Assembly (NCBI GenBank): GCA_910588165.1
Contig: CAJUOR010000081.1
Coordinates: forward strand, 1-5,564
Origin: an uncultured Thomasclavelia sp.
GTDB taxonomy: Bacteria; Bacillota_I; Bacilli_A; Erysipelotrichales; Coprobacillaceae
DNA: 5,564 nucleotides
Direction: 5' to 3'
Shown: positions 1 through 5,548 of the stretch, in pieces
Layout of the letters: each line of letters begins with the position of its first letter
Position numbering within the stretch: position 1 is the stretch's first letter
Program-made: the position numbers and the translations under genes
Notes under the pieces: model-generated
What the model was told of the DNA's origin: nothing
Databases searched by the model: none
The model's input: the letters and a program-made list of their open reading frames with translations, nothing else

Positions 1-192
1 TTCGGCATTAGAAAAATTCAGCAATGCTTCACTTCTTTTCATAATATAAGGATTCAACAGCTTAATGACATATTTTCCTTTTCTTGTCGTCAGTTGATAC
101 ATTTTGTGCATAAATCCACCACTTAAAGCAAGAGGCTCGTCTAAAATCCCCAAATCGTATTTTACATCTATTGTTTTAAAGATATCCTGCAA
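1..192 (-). CDS. APH-family phosphotransferase (kinase), N-terminal part, cut by window edge
   Basis: Sixty-four codons read without a stop from a TTG at 192-190 to the left edge, so the C-terminal part, including the catalytic loop, lies outside the window. The visible protein starts MQDIFKTIDVKYDL and holds a glycine turn SGGFMHKMY (about residues 24-32) followed by a strand ending in GKYVIKLLNP (39-48) and a helix carrying a glutamate (NFSNAE, 59-64). That order of nucleotide loop, VIK lysine (K44) and helix glutamate matches the N-lobe of the aminoglycoside/choline kinase-like phosphotransferase family. The substrate cannot be told from this piece, and antibiotic resistance should not be assumed because many such genes are metabolic kinases. 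The TTG is chosen because a strong GGAGG lies 8 nt upstream and the upstream ATGs are out of frame or run into stops. The gene follows the HAD phosphatase gene by 62 nt on the same strand and may be co-transcribed with it. Confidence 0.75.
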   Translation of the reverse strand, partial: MQDIFKTIDVKYDLGILDEPLALSGGFMHKMYQLTTRKGKYVIKLLNPYIMKRSEALLNFSNAE

Positions 193-200
193 AGCAATCA

Positions 201-206
201 CCTCCC
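201..206 (-). promoter_or_regulatory. Ribosome binding site that fixes a TTG start of the kinase gene
   Basis: On the minus strand this reads GGGAGG, followed by TGATTGCT and then TTG at 192-190. The 8-nt spacing is ideal. No ATG in the right frame is available nearby, so the TTG start rests on this site. Confidence 0.7.
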
Positions 207-254
207 ATTTCTCATAACTTCTATCAATTCTTGAGTCTGATTTTAATCATAAGT

Positions 255-1076
255 TTAATCTGTTAAATGGAAATAATCCAGGGCATAAGCTAATCCATCA
301 TCTAAAACATCTTTAGTTATAAAATCAGCTAATGCCTTTACACCGTGCATGGCATTTCCCATCGCAATCGCTGTATTGACACACTCAAACATCTCTTGAT
401 CATTCATGCTGTCGCCAATGGCATAAGTGTCTTTTAAATCTATTTGAAGATATGCTAACAGTTGCTTGATAGCTGTCGCCTTATTGATACCCTTCAAGGA
501 TAATTCTCCGGTATTTTCCACACCTTCACCCCATGAGGATTTGACTAAATCATACTGCTTCTCAAAATGTTCTACGATTGTTTCAAAAGGCAAATTTGGA
601 GAATAGAAGGATAGTTTATTAACACCTTCATAACTGCATTCATCTAATGGTTTCAATAAAGCATAAAAACCGCTATCTTCCGGTATTTGTCCTTGATACA
701 GCGTATCTTTCAAGAATTCCTTAAAGCTATTACTGCTGTATAATCCATCGTTTGATTCAAAATAATAAGCAATGTCATGTGCCTTAAAATAGGTTTCAAT
801 CTCTTGCAGTTCTTCCTTTTTCAAACAACGATGAAAAATAACTTTTTGATTTGTTTCTATATATCCCCCGGCTGCTCCGATAATCCCATCAAATCCGATA
901 GCAGTTATCTCATTATCTATTTCCGCCAATGAACGCCCAGTACATAAATAAACTAAATGTCTGTTAGCTCTGGCTTTCTTAATCGCTTGCTTAGCACTTT
1001 CAGGAATATAAGCCTGATGATTGTCCATTCCGACTAGAGTACCATCTATATCTATAAAAATAACTTTTTGCTTCAT
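255..1076 (-). CDS. Cof-type HAD-superfamily phosphatase (subclass IIB)
   Basis: A complete 273-residue protein, the usual length for the Cof/YidA/YbjI group of cytosolic sugar-phosphate and cofactor phosphatases. All four HAD motifs are visible. Motif I is DIDGT at 9-13, with nucleophile D9 and acid/base D11. Motif II is CTGRS at 45-49, with T46. Motif III is the lysine of the GINKATAI segment (K199). Motif IV is GDSMND at 221-226. The subclass IIB cap lies between motifs II and III, and the C-terminus has the typical AMGNA...KALADFIT...DDGLAYAL pattern. The reaction is Mg2+-dependent phosphomonoester hydrolysis; the physiological substrate is not predictable. The ATG at 1076 is used because AGGAGG lies 9 nt upstream; a longer reading frame to 1178 would overlap that ribosome site and the promoter. 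The gene is divergent from the MATE gene and sits upstream of the kinase fragment. Confidence 0.93.
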   Translation of the reverse strand: MKQKVIFIDIDGTLVGMDNHQAYIPESAKQAIKKARANRHLVYLCTGRSLAEIDNEITAIGFDGIIGAAGGYIETNQKVIFHRCLKKEELQEIETYFKAHDIAYYFESNDGLYSSNSFKEFLKDTLYQGQIPEDSGFYALLKPLDECSYEGVNKLSFYSPNLPFETIVEHFEKQYDLVKSSWGEGVENTGELSLKGINKATAIKQLLAYLQIDLKDTYAIGDSMNDQEMFECVNTAIAMGNAMHGVKALADFITKDVLDDGLAYALDYFHLTD

Positions 1077-1101
1077 TATCAATTGCCTCCTCATTTCTTT
1101 T

Positions 1102-1129
1102 ATTTTATCAAAAAAACAAATAGATGCAA
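1102..1129 (-). promoter_or_regulatory. Predicted sigma-A promoter of the HAD gene
   Basis: On the minus strand a -35 TTGCAT (1129-1124) is followed after 16 nt by a -10 TAAAAT (1107-1102), with a T-rich spacer. Transcription would begin near 1096, about 20 nt upstream of the ATG, leaving room for the AGGAGG at 1091-1086. The -35 is imperfect, so this is weaker than the divergent MATE promoter. Confidence 0.5.
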
Positions 1130-1141
1130 AGAAATTTTGTA

Positions 1142-1170
1142 TTGACATTTGGACAGTGCCTAGATATGAT
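1142..1170 (+). promoter_or_regulatory. Strong predicted sigma-A promoter of the MATE gene
   Basis: A consensus -35 TTGACA (1142-1147), a 17-nt spacer and -10 TATGAT (1165-1170) predict a start near 1177. The leader would be only about 16 nt long, with the ribosome site at 1181. This excludes the in-frame ATGs at 1124 and 1166 as starts because both lie upstream of the predicted transcript. Confidence 0.75.
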
Positions 1171-1182
1171 ATCATCAATTGA
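1166..1182. promoter_or_regulatory. Two adjacent palindromes over the -10 and start of the MATE promoter
   Basis: ATGATATCAT (1166-1175) is a perfect 10-bp palindrome overlapping the -10 hexamer, and TCAATTGA (1175-1182) is a perfect 8-bp palindrome directly after it, just before the ribosome site. A repressor bound here would block the promoter. Short AT-rich palindromes arise by chance, so the operator role is inference. Confidence 0.3.
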
Positions 1183-1187
1183 GGTGA
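1181..1187 (+). promoter_or_regulatory. Ribosome binding site deciding the TTG start of the MATE gene
   Basis: GAGGTGA at 1181-1187 has its GAGG core 8 nt before TTG at 1193. The alternative ATGs at 1124 and 1166 lack a comparable site. Confidence 0.7.
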
Positions 1188-1192
1188 TTAAT

Positions 1193-2533
1193 TTGAAAGA
1201 TGTTTCATTATTAGAAGGCTCTGTTACAAAATCATTATGGCTATTTTCTTTACCGATGATTTTAGGCAACCTTTTGCAACAATTATACAATATTGCAGAC
1301 ACGTTGATTGTCGGAAGATATTTAGGCTCTGATGCGTTAGCGGCGGTCGGTTCTTCCTTTACACTAATGGTCTTTTTGACATCTATTATTCTAGGCTTAT
1401 GTATGGGTAGCGGTGTACTGTTTTCAATGTTGTATGGCTCACAAAAAGAAAAACATTTAAAAAATGCTTTCTTTGTATCTTTTGTAGCGATTGGTTTATT
1501 AACCATCATCATTGAAGTGTTTTGTCTATTATTCGCTAAAGAGATTCTAGTTCTACTCAACATTCCACAAAAAATATTCGAAGCAACATACAGCTATACC
1601 TTTATTGTATTTATCGGCTTAGTTTTCACATTCATTTACAACTACTTCTCCTCTCTATTAAGGGCATTAGGAGATTCTAAAACACCATTATTATTTTTAG
1701 CTGTTTCATCAATTGTCAATATCGTCTTAGATATTTACTTCATTGTCGCTTTAAACAGCGGTATCGCCGGGGCAGCCTATGCAACGATTATAGCTCAAGC
1801 AATAAGTGCTATCGGATTAGTCGTCTACATAGCCATCAAAAAGAAAGAATTGCATATTCAAAAAGAACACTGTTATCTTAACCGTCAAATCTTCAAGAAA
1901 ATGATGGATTATTCTTTACTGACTTGCTTTCAACAGTCGGTCATGAATCTAGGCATTCTAATGATTCAAGGTCTAGTGAATAGCTTTGGTGTTATTACGA
2001 TGTCAGCTTTTGCAGCTGCCGTTAAAATAGATGCTTTTGCCTATATGCCTGTCCAAGATTTCGGTAATGCGTTTGCGACTTTTATCGCTCAAAACAAAGG
2101 TGCTCAAGCCAATGACCGCATTGCTCAAGGTTTAAAATCCGCACTGTTGACCTCATCTATTTTTTGCCTATTTATTTCTTTTGTCATTTATATTTTCGCT
2201 AGCGAACTCATGACCATATTTATTGACAGCTCTGAAATCAATGTTATTGCCCAAGGTGTCGAATATTTAAGAATTGAAGGCATTTGCTATATAGGCATAG
2301 GTTGTCTATTCTTATTATATGGTTATTATCGAGGAATTGGTAAACCTGCCATCTCGGTTGTTTTGACGATTATCTCTTTAGGTACACGTGTCGTTCTTGC
2401 CTATTTACTAGCACCGACATTAGGTACCATCGCTATCTGGTGGGCAATTCCTATCGGCTGGTTTTTAGCCGATGCCACCGGTATTATTTACGGTTTAAAA
2501 CATGAAAAATGGTATTTGGCAAAAAATTACTAA
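1193..2533 (+). CDS. MATE-family multidrug/metabolite efflux transporter
   Basis: A 446-residue integral membrane protein, the normal size for the 12-helix MATE family that exports organic cations, drugs or metabolites using a Na+ or H+ gradient. The N-terminal half opens with family features: a first helix containing LPMILGNLLQQLYNIADTL (20-38), then VGRYLG (40-45) and LAAVG (49-53). RALGDSKTPL (157-166) and GIAGAAYAT (190-198) mark the end of the first lobe. After a charged cytosolic loop (about 215-240, KKKEL...KK) the second lobe repeats the pattern, with RGIGKPAISV (380-389) mirroring RALGDSKTP. The substrate is unknown. TTG at 1193 is preferred over ATG at 1124 or 1166 on ribosome site and promoter position; this removes a 23-residue N-terminal extension with no family counterpart. 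It appears monocistronic: its own promoter is upstream, and the next gene also has its own. Confidence 0.93.
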   Translation: MKDVSLLEGSVTKSLWLFSLPMILGNLLQQLYNIADTLIVGRYLGSDALAAVGSSFTLMVFLTSIILGLCMGSGVLFSMLYGSQKEKHLKNAFFVSFVAIGLLTIIIEVFCLLFAKEILVLLNIPQKIFEATYSYTFIVFIGLVFTFIYNYFSSLLRALGDSKTPLLFLAVSSIVNIVLDIYFIVALNSGIAGAAYATIIAQAISAIGLVVYIAIKKKELHIQKEHCYLNRQIFKKMMDYSLLTCFQQSVMNLGILMIQGLVNSFGVITMSAFAAAVKIDAFAYMPVQDFGNAFATFIAQNKGAQANDRIAQGLKSALLTSSIFCLFISFVIYIFASELMTIFIDSSEINVIAQGVEYLRIEGICYIGIGCLFLLYGYYRGIGKPAISVVLTIISLGTRVVLAYLLAPTLGTIAIWWAIPIGWFLADATGIIYGLKHEKWYLAKNY

Positions 2534-2549
2534 ATATGTTTAAACATAT
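2534..2549. repeat. Perfect 16-bp palindrome directly after the MATE stop codon
   Basis: ATATGTTTAAACATAT begins at the base after the TAA stop. As RNA it could form a 6-bp stem with a TTAA loop, but no T-run follows, so it is a poor intrinsic terminator. It might be a protein site, a 3'-end protecting hairpin, or chance in AT-rich DNA. Confidence 0.4.
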
Positions 2550-2626
2550 GTAACAAACAATTATTTAAGAAATATATAAATTTAAAAACAATCTTTTTTC
2601 TATTTTAATAAATATATGGATATTTT

Positions 2627-2686
2627 ATGTGATTTTTGTGTTTATTCTAAGTGTGGAAGCACTTTAAATTATGTAAAAAATCACAT
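2627..2686. repeat. Inverted repeat upstream of the lipoprotein promoter
   Basis: ATGTGATTTTT (2627-2637) and AAAAATCACAT (2676-2686) are exact 11-bp inverted copies separated by 38 nt. Within the gap a smaller dyad, AAGTG (2649-2653) and CACTT (2660-2664), is nested about a 6-nt loop. The right arm ends 7 nt before the -35 box, so a regulator or DNA bend is plausible. Function is inferred only from position and symmetry. Confidence 0.45.
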
Positions 2687-2693
2687 GAAAACA

Positions 2694-2722
2694 TTGACAT
2701 TTTGTGTATAGTATTTTAAAAT
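2694..2722 (+). promoter_or_regulatory. Predicted sigma-A promoter of the lipoprotein gene
   Basis: A consensus -35 TTGACA (2694-2699), 17-nt spacer and -10 TAAAAT (2717-2722) predict a start near 2729 and a leader of about 27 nt. The ribosome site GGAGG (2742-2746) sits 9 nt before the ATG. Both elements are strong, which fits the codon bias of the gene. Confidence 0.7.
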
Positions 2723-2755
2723 AATGTTGTTAATAATGAATGGAGGAAAATTACA

Positions 2756-3181
2756 ATGAAAAAATTAACAATTGCAGCTGCTGCATTATTGATGTTAACT
2801 GCTTGTGGTTCATCATCAAAAACTGGTAAAGCAGAAAAAGAAATCGATAACCACGGTAGCGCTGAAACAGTTACAGTTGAAGTAACTACTGATGGCGATA
2901 AAGTAACTGCTATCAACATCAACGAAACTTACAACGGTAAAAAAGATACTAAGAAAGATTTAAAAGAAGCATATGATATGAAAAAAGCTTCTCCAATCGG
3001 CAAAGAATGGTATGAACAAATCGATTTCTTAGAAAAATACATCGTTGAAAACGGATTAGATGCTGTTGAATTAGGTGAAGATGGTAAACCAGTTGCCGGT
3101 TCTGACTTAGCAGCAGGATGCACAATCAACTTAGCTGACATCATGGAAACAGCTAATAAAGCAGCTGACGAAGCTAAATAA
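2756..3181 (+). CDS. Small surface lipoprotein resembling FMN-binding-domain proteins
   Basis: A 141-residue protein with a classical lipoprotein signal peptide: MKK, a hydrophobic core, then lipobox LTAC at 14-17, so C17 would be lipidated and the mature protein anchored outside the membrane. A polar linker (18-37) leads into one domain (about 38-138): a strand, a DGDKVTAININET hairpin (46-58), a helical part with YDMKKASPIGKEWYEQ (73-88), and a C-terminal DLAAGCTI (117-124) before a final helix. This layout resembles the small FMN-binding domain of PplA-like flavinylated lipoproteins, where ApbE attaches FMN to the last threonine of a D-x-x-[S/T]-G-A-T motif. Here the corresponding stretch is DLAAGCT, keeping D117, G121 and T123 but not S/T or A. 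No ApbE or electron-transfer gene is in view. The lipoprotein call is firm; the flavin link is moderate. ATC (8 of 9 Ile) and AAC (6 of 7 Asn) codons suggest high expression. Confidence 0.85.
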   Translation: MKKLTIAAAALLMLTACGSSSKTGKAEKEIDNHGSAETVTVEVTTDGDKVTAININETYNGKKDTKKDLKEAYDMKKASPIGKEWYEQIDFLEKYIVENGLDAVELGEDGKPVAGSDLAAGCTINLADIMETANKAADEAK

Positions 3182-3188
3182 TTTTTCT

Positions 3189-3225
3189 AAAAAAAAGGAA
3201 GCTCTCTCGAGCTTCTTTTCATTTT
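3189..3225. terminator. Bidirectional Rho-independent terminator between convergent genes
   Basis: The core stem GAAGCTC (3198-3204) and GAGCTTC (3209-3215) has a TCTC loop and extends by one G-T wobble and three A-T pairs to 3194/3219. A T-rich tail follows on the plus strand, and the A-run at 3189-3196 gives a U-run on the minus strand. It starts 8 nt after the lipoprotein stop and ends 3 nt from the CDF stop, so it can end both transcripts. Confidence 0.88.
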
Positions 3226-3227
3226 AT

Positions 3228-4394
3228 CTAAATATAACTATGGTCAATATTCACAACCACAAAATAAGTACTATTCCATTCTTTGACCTTTTGGCTGATT
3301 ATTGCCTTCAACTCTTTTTCATCACGATGATCGTTAGATGGTAAAACAACATCAAAAATCAAGTTGGTATGTGTTGGTCCTGAAACAATTCTAAAATCGT
3401 GAATAGTATATGAAGCATCGATATCAGCAATCAATCTTCTAGTTTTTTCACGTAACTGATTAGTTAATTCATCATCAACCTCAATAGGATCCATATGAAT
3501 GGTAGCTAAACATTTGAAATGCTGTGCCATCTCTCGTTCAATCTCATCAATTAAATCATGGACTTCTAAAATATTGGCGTCGGCTCTGACTTCCGCATGA
3601 AGCGTAATAAATAAACGGCTAGGTCCATAATCATGGACAATCATATCATGGACACCGATGATTACATCATGTCCCATAACAAAATTATAGACATTTGCCA
3701 CCAATTTCGGATCAGGCGCCTGCCCTAATAATGGCGAAACTGTATCGTTAAACACCTCGATACCTGCTTTAAACACAAATATAGAAACAAAAATACCGAT
3801 ATAGCCATCAATAGCTAAATCACTAAAAGAAGCAACCATGACTGAAATAAGCGTTGCGAAAGTGGACACAACATCATTGATACTATCCTGCCCTGCTGCC
3901 ATTAAAGACGGTGAATCAATCGCTTTGCCAAACTGCTTATTAAAGTAACCCATCCAAAGCTTAACTAAAATAGAACCTAATAAAACAGCTACAGTTACAA
4001 CACTGAATTTAACCGGATCTGGTGAAACAATTTTAGTCATGGACTCTTTAAAAGATGAGAAAGCCACTAATAAAATTAAAAAAGCAATAATCATACCTGT
4101 CACGTATTCAATTCTACCATGCCCATAAGGGTGATCGCTATCAGGTTGCTTATTAGCTAATTTAAAACCGAACAACGTCGCAATATTACTTCCGGCATCA
4201 GACAAATTATTAAAAGCATCAGCCTGAATAGAAACACTGTGAGATAATGCGCCTACCAAAAACTTAAAAACACATAAGACAACATTGCATAAAATACATA
4301 CAATACTTGCCACTATGCCATAACGTTCTCTGACTTGACTGTCATCAGTATGCGTATAATCTTTAATAAATGTACGTTTTAACCATTTAATCAT
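3228..4394 (-). CDS. Cation diffusion facilitator (CDF) metal exporter with duplicated cytosolic domain, possibly Mn2+
   Basis: A 388-residue CDF transporter. Six membrane helices span about 26-215. The transmembrane metal site reads N62xxxD66 in helix 2 (ADAFNNLSD) and D170xxxD174 in helix 5 (GQDSIND), and the conserved HPYGHGRIEY lies at 88-97. An N/D/D/D site rather than one containing histidine is, as I recall, the arrangement in the pneumococcal manganese exporter MntE, so Mn2+ export is a reasonable guess, not a proof. The first cytosolic dimerisation domain (about 217-306) has H249, H266, H300 and D302 at the positions of the YiiP cytosolic ligands. It is followed by a diverged second copy (307-388), with HD at 332-333 and GP at 339-340 matching HD at 249-250 and GP at 257-258. 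The ATG at 4394 has a GGGGG ribosome site 6 nt upstream. It is the last gene of a three-gene unit, 22 nt after the preceding gene. Confidence 0.92.
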   Translation of the reverse strand: MIKWLKRTFIKDYTHTDDSQVRERYGIVASIVCILCNVVLCVFKFLVGALSHSVSIQADAFNNLSDAGSNIATLFGFKLANKQPDSDHPYGHGRIEYVTGMIIAFLILLVAFSSFKESMTKIVSPDPVKFSVVTVAVLLGSILVKLWMGYFNKQFGKAIDSPSLMAAGQDSINDVVSTFATLISVMVASFSDLAIDGYIGIFVSIFVFKAGIEVFNDTVSPLLGQAPDPKLVANVYNFVMGHDVIIGVHDMIVHDYGPSRLFITLHAEVRADANILEVHDLIDEIEREMAQHFKCLATIHMDPIEVDDELTNQLREKTRRLIADIDASYTIHDFRIVSGPTHTNLIFDVVLPSNDHRDEKELKAIISQKVKEWNSTYFVVVNIDHSYI

Positions 4395-4416
4395 TTTAAT
4401 CCCCCATTATATACCA

Positions 4417-4749
4417 TTAAATCATTCTTCTTAAATAAATGTCATCTTGCTTTATATCCAATAAATCCAATTCAACTAATTCTGCCATATAGCTTTGGAT
4501 TTTATCAGCATCAACTTTTTTATTGGCAAGTGTGCCTAGACGTTTTGCCAAATAGTCTGAATCTATCTTTAAATATGCTTCTTGATGTTCATTAAATGAT
4601 GCCATATCAACGAGCGTATTCAAAATAGCTAAGTAAGCCAATTTAACCTCTACTCTTATACCGGGTTTAAAATTCTCAATCATATAGAATTCACCGTTTC
4701 TTTTCCCTTTTATATTTTCAATATCATGTTCTAAATAATAAATACTCAT
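4417..4749 (-). CDS. Conserved-looking hypothetical protein, possible winged-helix fold
   Basis: A 110-residue soluble, acidic protein that I do not recognise. It has no signal peptide or membrane segment. The N-terminal 30 residues are polar. Then come a helix (about 34-50, VEVKLAYLAILNTLVDM), a YLKIDSDYLAKRLG segment (59-72), a long helix (81-97, ADKIQSYMAELVELDLL) and a closing hairpin (97-108, LDIKQDDIYLRR). This helix, helix-turn-helix and two-strand order resembles a winged-helix domain, but that is a reading of pattern, not a family match. The ATG at 4749 is chosen for GGGGAG 6 nt upstream; an internal ATG at residue 23 has a poorer site. It lies 16 nt after the PHP gene and 22 nt before the CDF gene on the same strand, so all three are very likely co-transcribed. 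It could be a small regulator of the unit. Confidence 0.75.
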   Translation of the reverse strand: MSIYYLEHDIENIKGKRNGEFYMIENFKPGIRVEVKLAYLAILNTLVDMASFNEHQEAYLKIDSDYLAKRLGTLANKKVDADKIQSYMAELVELDLLDIKQDDIYLRRMI

Positions 4750-4765
4750 CTCATTCTCCCCTTTT

Positions 4766-5548
4766 CTATTTATACTTTCTCATACTATCTAAACCGACTG
4801 TATCAAATCCGATGTCTTTAAGCATCGCTATCACTTCATCAATATGTCCCCCTAATGTATCTACGCTATGAGAATCACTGCCAATCGTTATTTTAGTTCC
4901 GCCTAAAGCATGATAACGTTCTAAAATACGACGTTTAGGAAAACTCTCCTGACGTAATCTAAAGCCTGAAGTATTCACTTCCAGCCCTTTATCCTTCGCA
5001 ATAATCAACTTGAGAAATTCGTCAATAATTTCCCAATGACTATCGGTATCAACGCTATTATCATCATAGATACCATATCTTTCGATATAATCATAATGTC
5101 CGAAAACATCAAAACAATCAAAGGTCTTAACACATTCAAGACATTGTTTAAAATACTTATCATGGGCTTCGTGTTTAGTCTTTCCCCTAAAATAGTCGCC
5201 TTGAAAAAATTCTTGATGACCAATGGCATGAATAGAACCTATCACAAAATCAAAAGGATATTTTTTCAATAACAGCTCTATTTCATCTTTGTGAATAGGA
5301 TCAAGCCCCATTTCAATACCGATATAAATTTTTAACTGATTTTGATATTTCTTTTGTAAAGATGTCATATGGGCCATATACTCAGGGATATTCATTGTAA
5401 AATCTGCTCCCGGATAAGCGACATCGTAATGATCGGTAAAACAGATTTCATCTAAGCCCAATTCAAGTGCTTTTAAAATATAATGTTCGGGATTTTCTTC
5501 ACTATCTAATGAAAATCTTGTATGAATATGGGTATCAATTTTTTTCAT
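4766..5548 (-). CDS. PHP-family phosphoesterase, histidinol-phosphatase (HisK/HisJ)-like
   Basis: A complete 260-residue PHP-domain protein, typical in length for the monofunctional histidinol-phosphatase family. Metal ligand motifs appear in order: HIH (H7, H9), TDH (D39, H40), GIEMG (E79), GSIHAI (H107), FGHYD (H151), LEVNTSG (190-196) and GSDSH (D225, H227). These would form the tri-metal centre that hydrolyses phosphomonoesters. Histidinol phosphate is the named family substrate, but no other histidine gene is in view, so a different phosphoester is possible. The ATG at 5548 has AGAGG (5562-5558) 9 nt upstream; the promoter must lie beyond the right edge. It is the first visible gene of the leftward unit with the hypothetical protein and CDF exporter. 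PHP enzymes often use Mn2+, Fe2+ or Zn2+, giving a tentative metal link to the exporter. Confidence 0.9.
   Translation of the reverse strand: MKKIDTHIHTRFSLDSEENPEHYILKALELGLDEICFTDHYDVAYPGADFTMNIPEYMAHMTSLQKKYQNQLKIYIGIEMGLDPIHKDEIELLLKKYPFDFVIGSIHAIGHQEFFQGDYFRGKTKHEAHDKYFKQCLECVKTFDCFDVFGHYDYIERYGIYDDNSVDTDSHWEIIDEFLKLIIAKDKGLEVNTSGFRLRQESFPKRRILERYHALGGTKITIGSDSHSVDTLGGHIDEVIAMLKDIGFDTVGLDSMRKYK

Larger units (their letters stand above)
2534..2755. other. AT-rich intergenic region between the MATE and lipoprotein genes
   Basis: These 222 nt hold the 16-bp palindrome after the MATE stop, a T-run at about 2594-2599 without a convincing GC stem before it, the inverted repeat at 2627-2686, the lipoprotein promoter and its leader. 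I see no open reading frame with a ribosome site, no tRNA and no riboswitch that I recognise. No confident terminator for the MATE gene is visible. Confidence 0.6.

Noticed and set aside
1..192. Antibiotic-resistance call for the APH-family fragment
   Set aside because: Only 64 N-terminal residues are present and many metabolic kinases share this lobe, so substrate cannot be assigned.
1077..1178. Longer N-terminus for the HAD phosphatase, starting at 1178
   Set aside because: The extra 34 residues cover the predicted promoter and AGGAGG site and precede the normal family start MKQKVIFIDIDGT.
1108..1563. Minus-strand open frame across the HAD/MATE promoter region and the start of the MATE gene
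   Set aside because: It lies antisense to a clear MATE coding region, has no recognisable domain and crosses the divergent promoters.
2581..2610. Possible intrinsic terminator at the A-run/T-run after the MATE gene
   Set aside because: Only A-T pairing with no GC-rich stem; too weak to call.
2534..2755. Riboswitch or small RNA in the intergenic region
   Set aside because: The only structure seen is the AT-rich inverted repeat, which lies upstream of the predicted transcript start; no known riboswitch pattern is recognisable.
2716..2922. Minus-strand open frame opposite the lipoprotein start
   Set aside because: It overlaps the lipoprotein promoter, leader and signal peptide on the other strand and has no family features.
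2929..3144. Minus-strand open frame inside the lipoprotein gene
   Set aside because: It is antisense to a gene with a lipobox and strong codon bias and has no independent support.
5005..5272. Overlapping open frames on both strands inside the PHP gene (5005-5229 minus, 5036-5272 plus)
   Set aside because: Both lie within a PHP coding region whose catalytic motifs are intact; their products are low-complexity, Ile/Lys-rich shadows.
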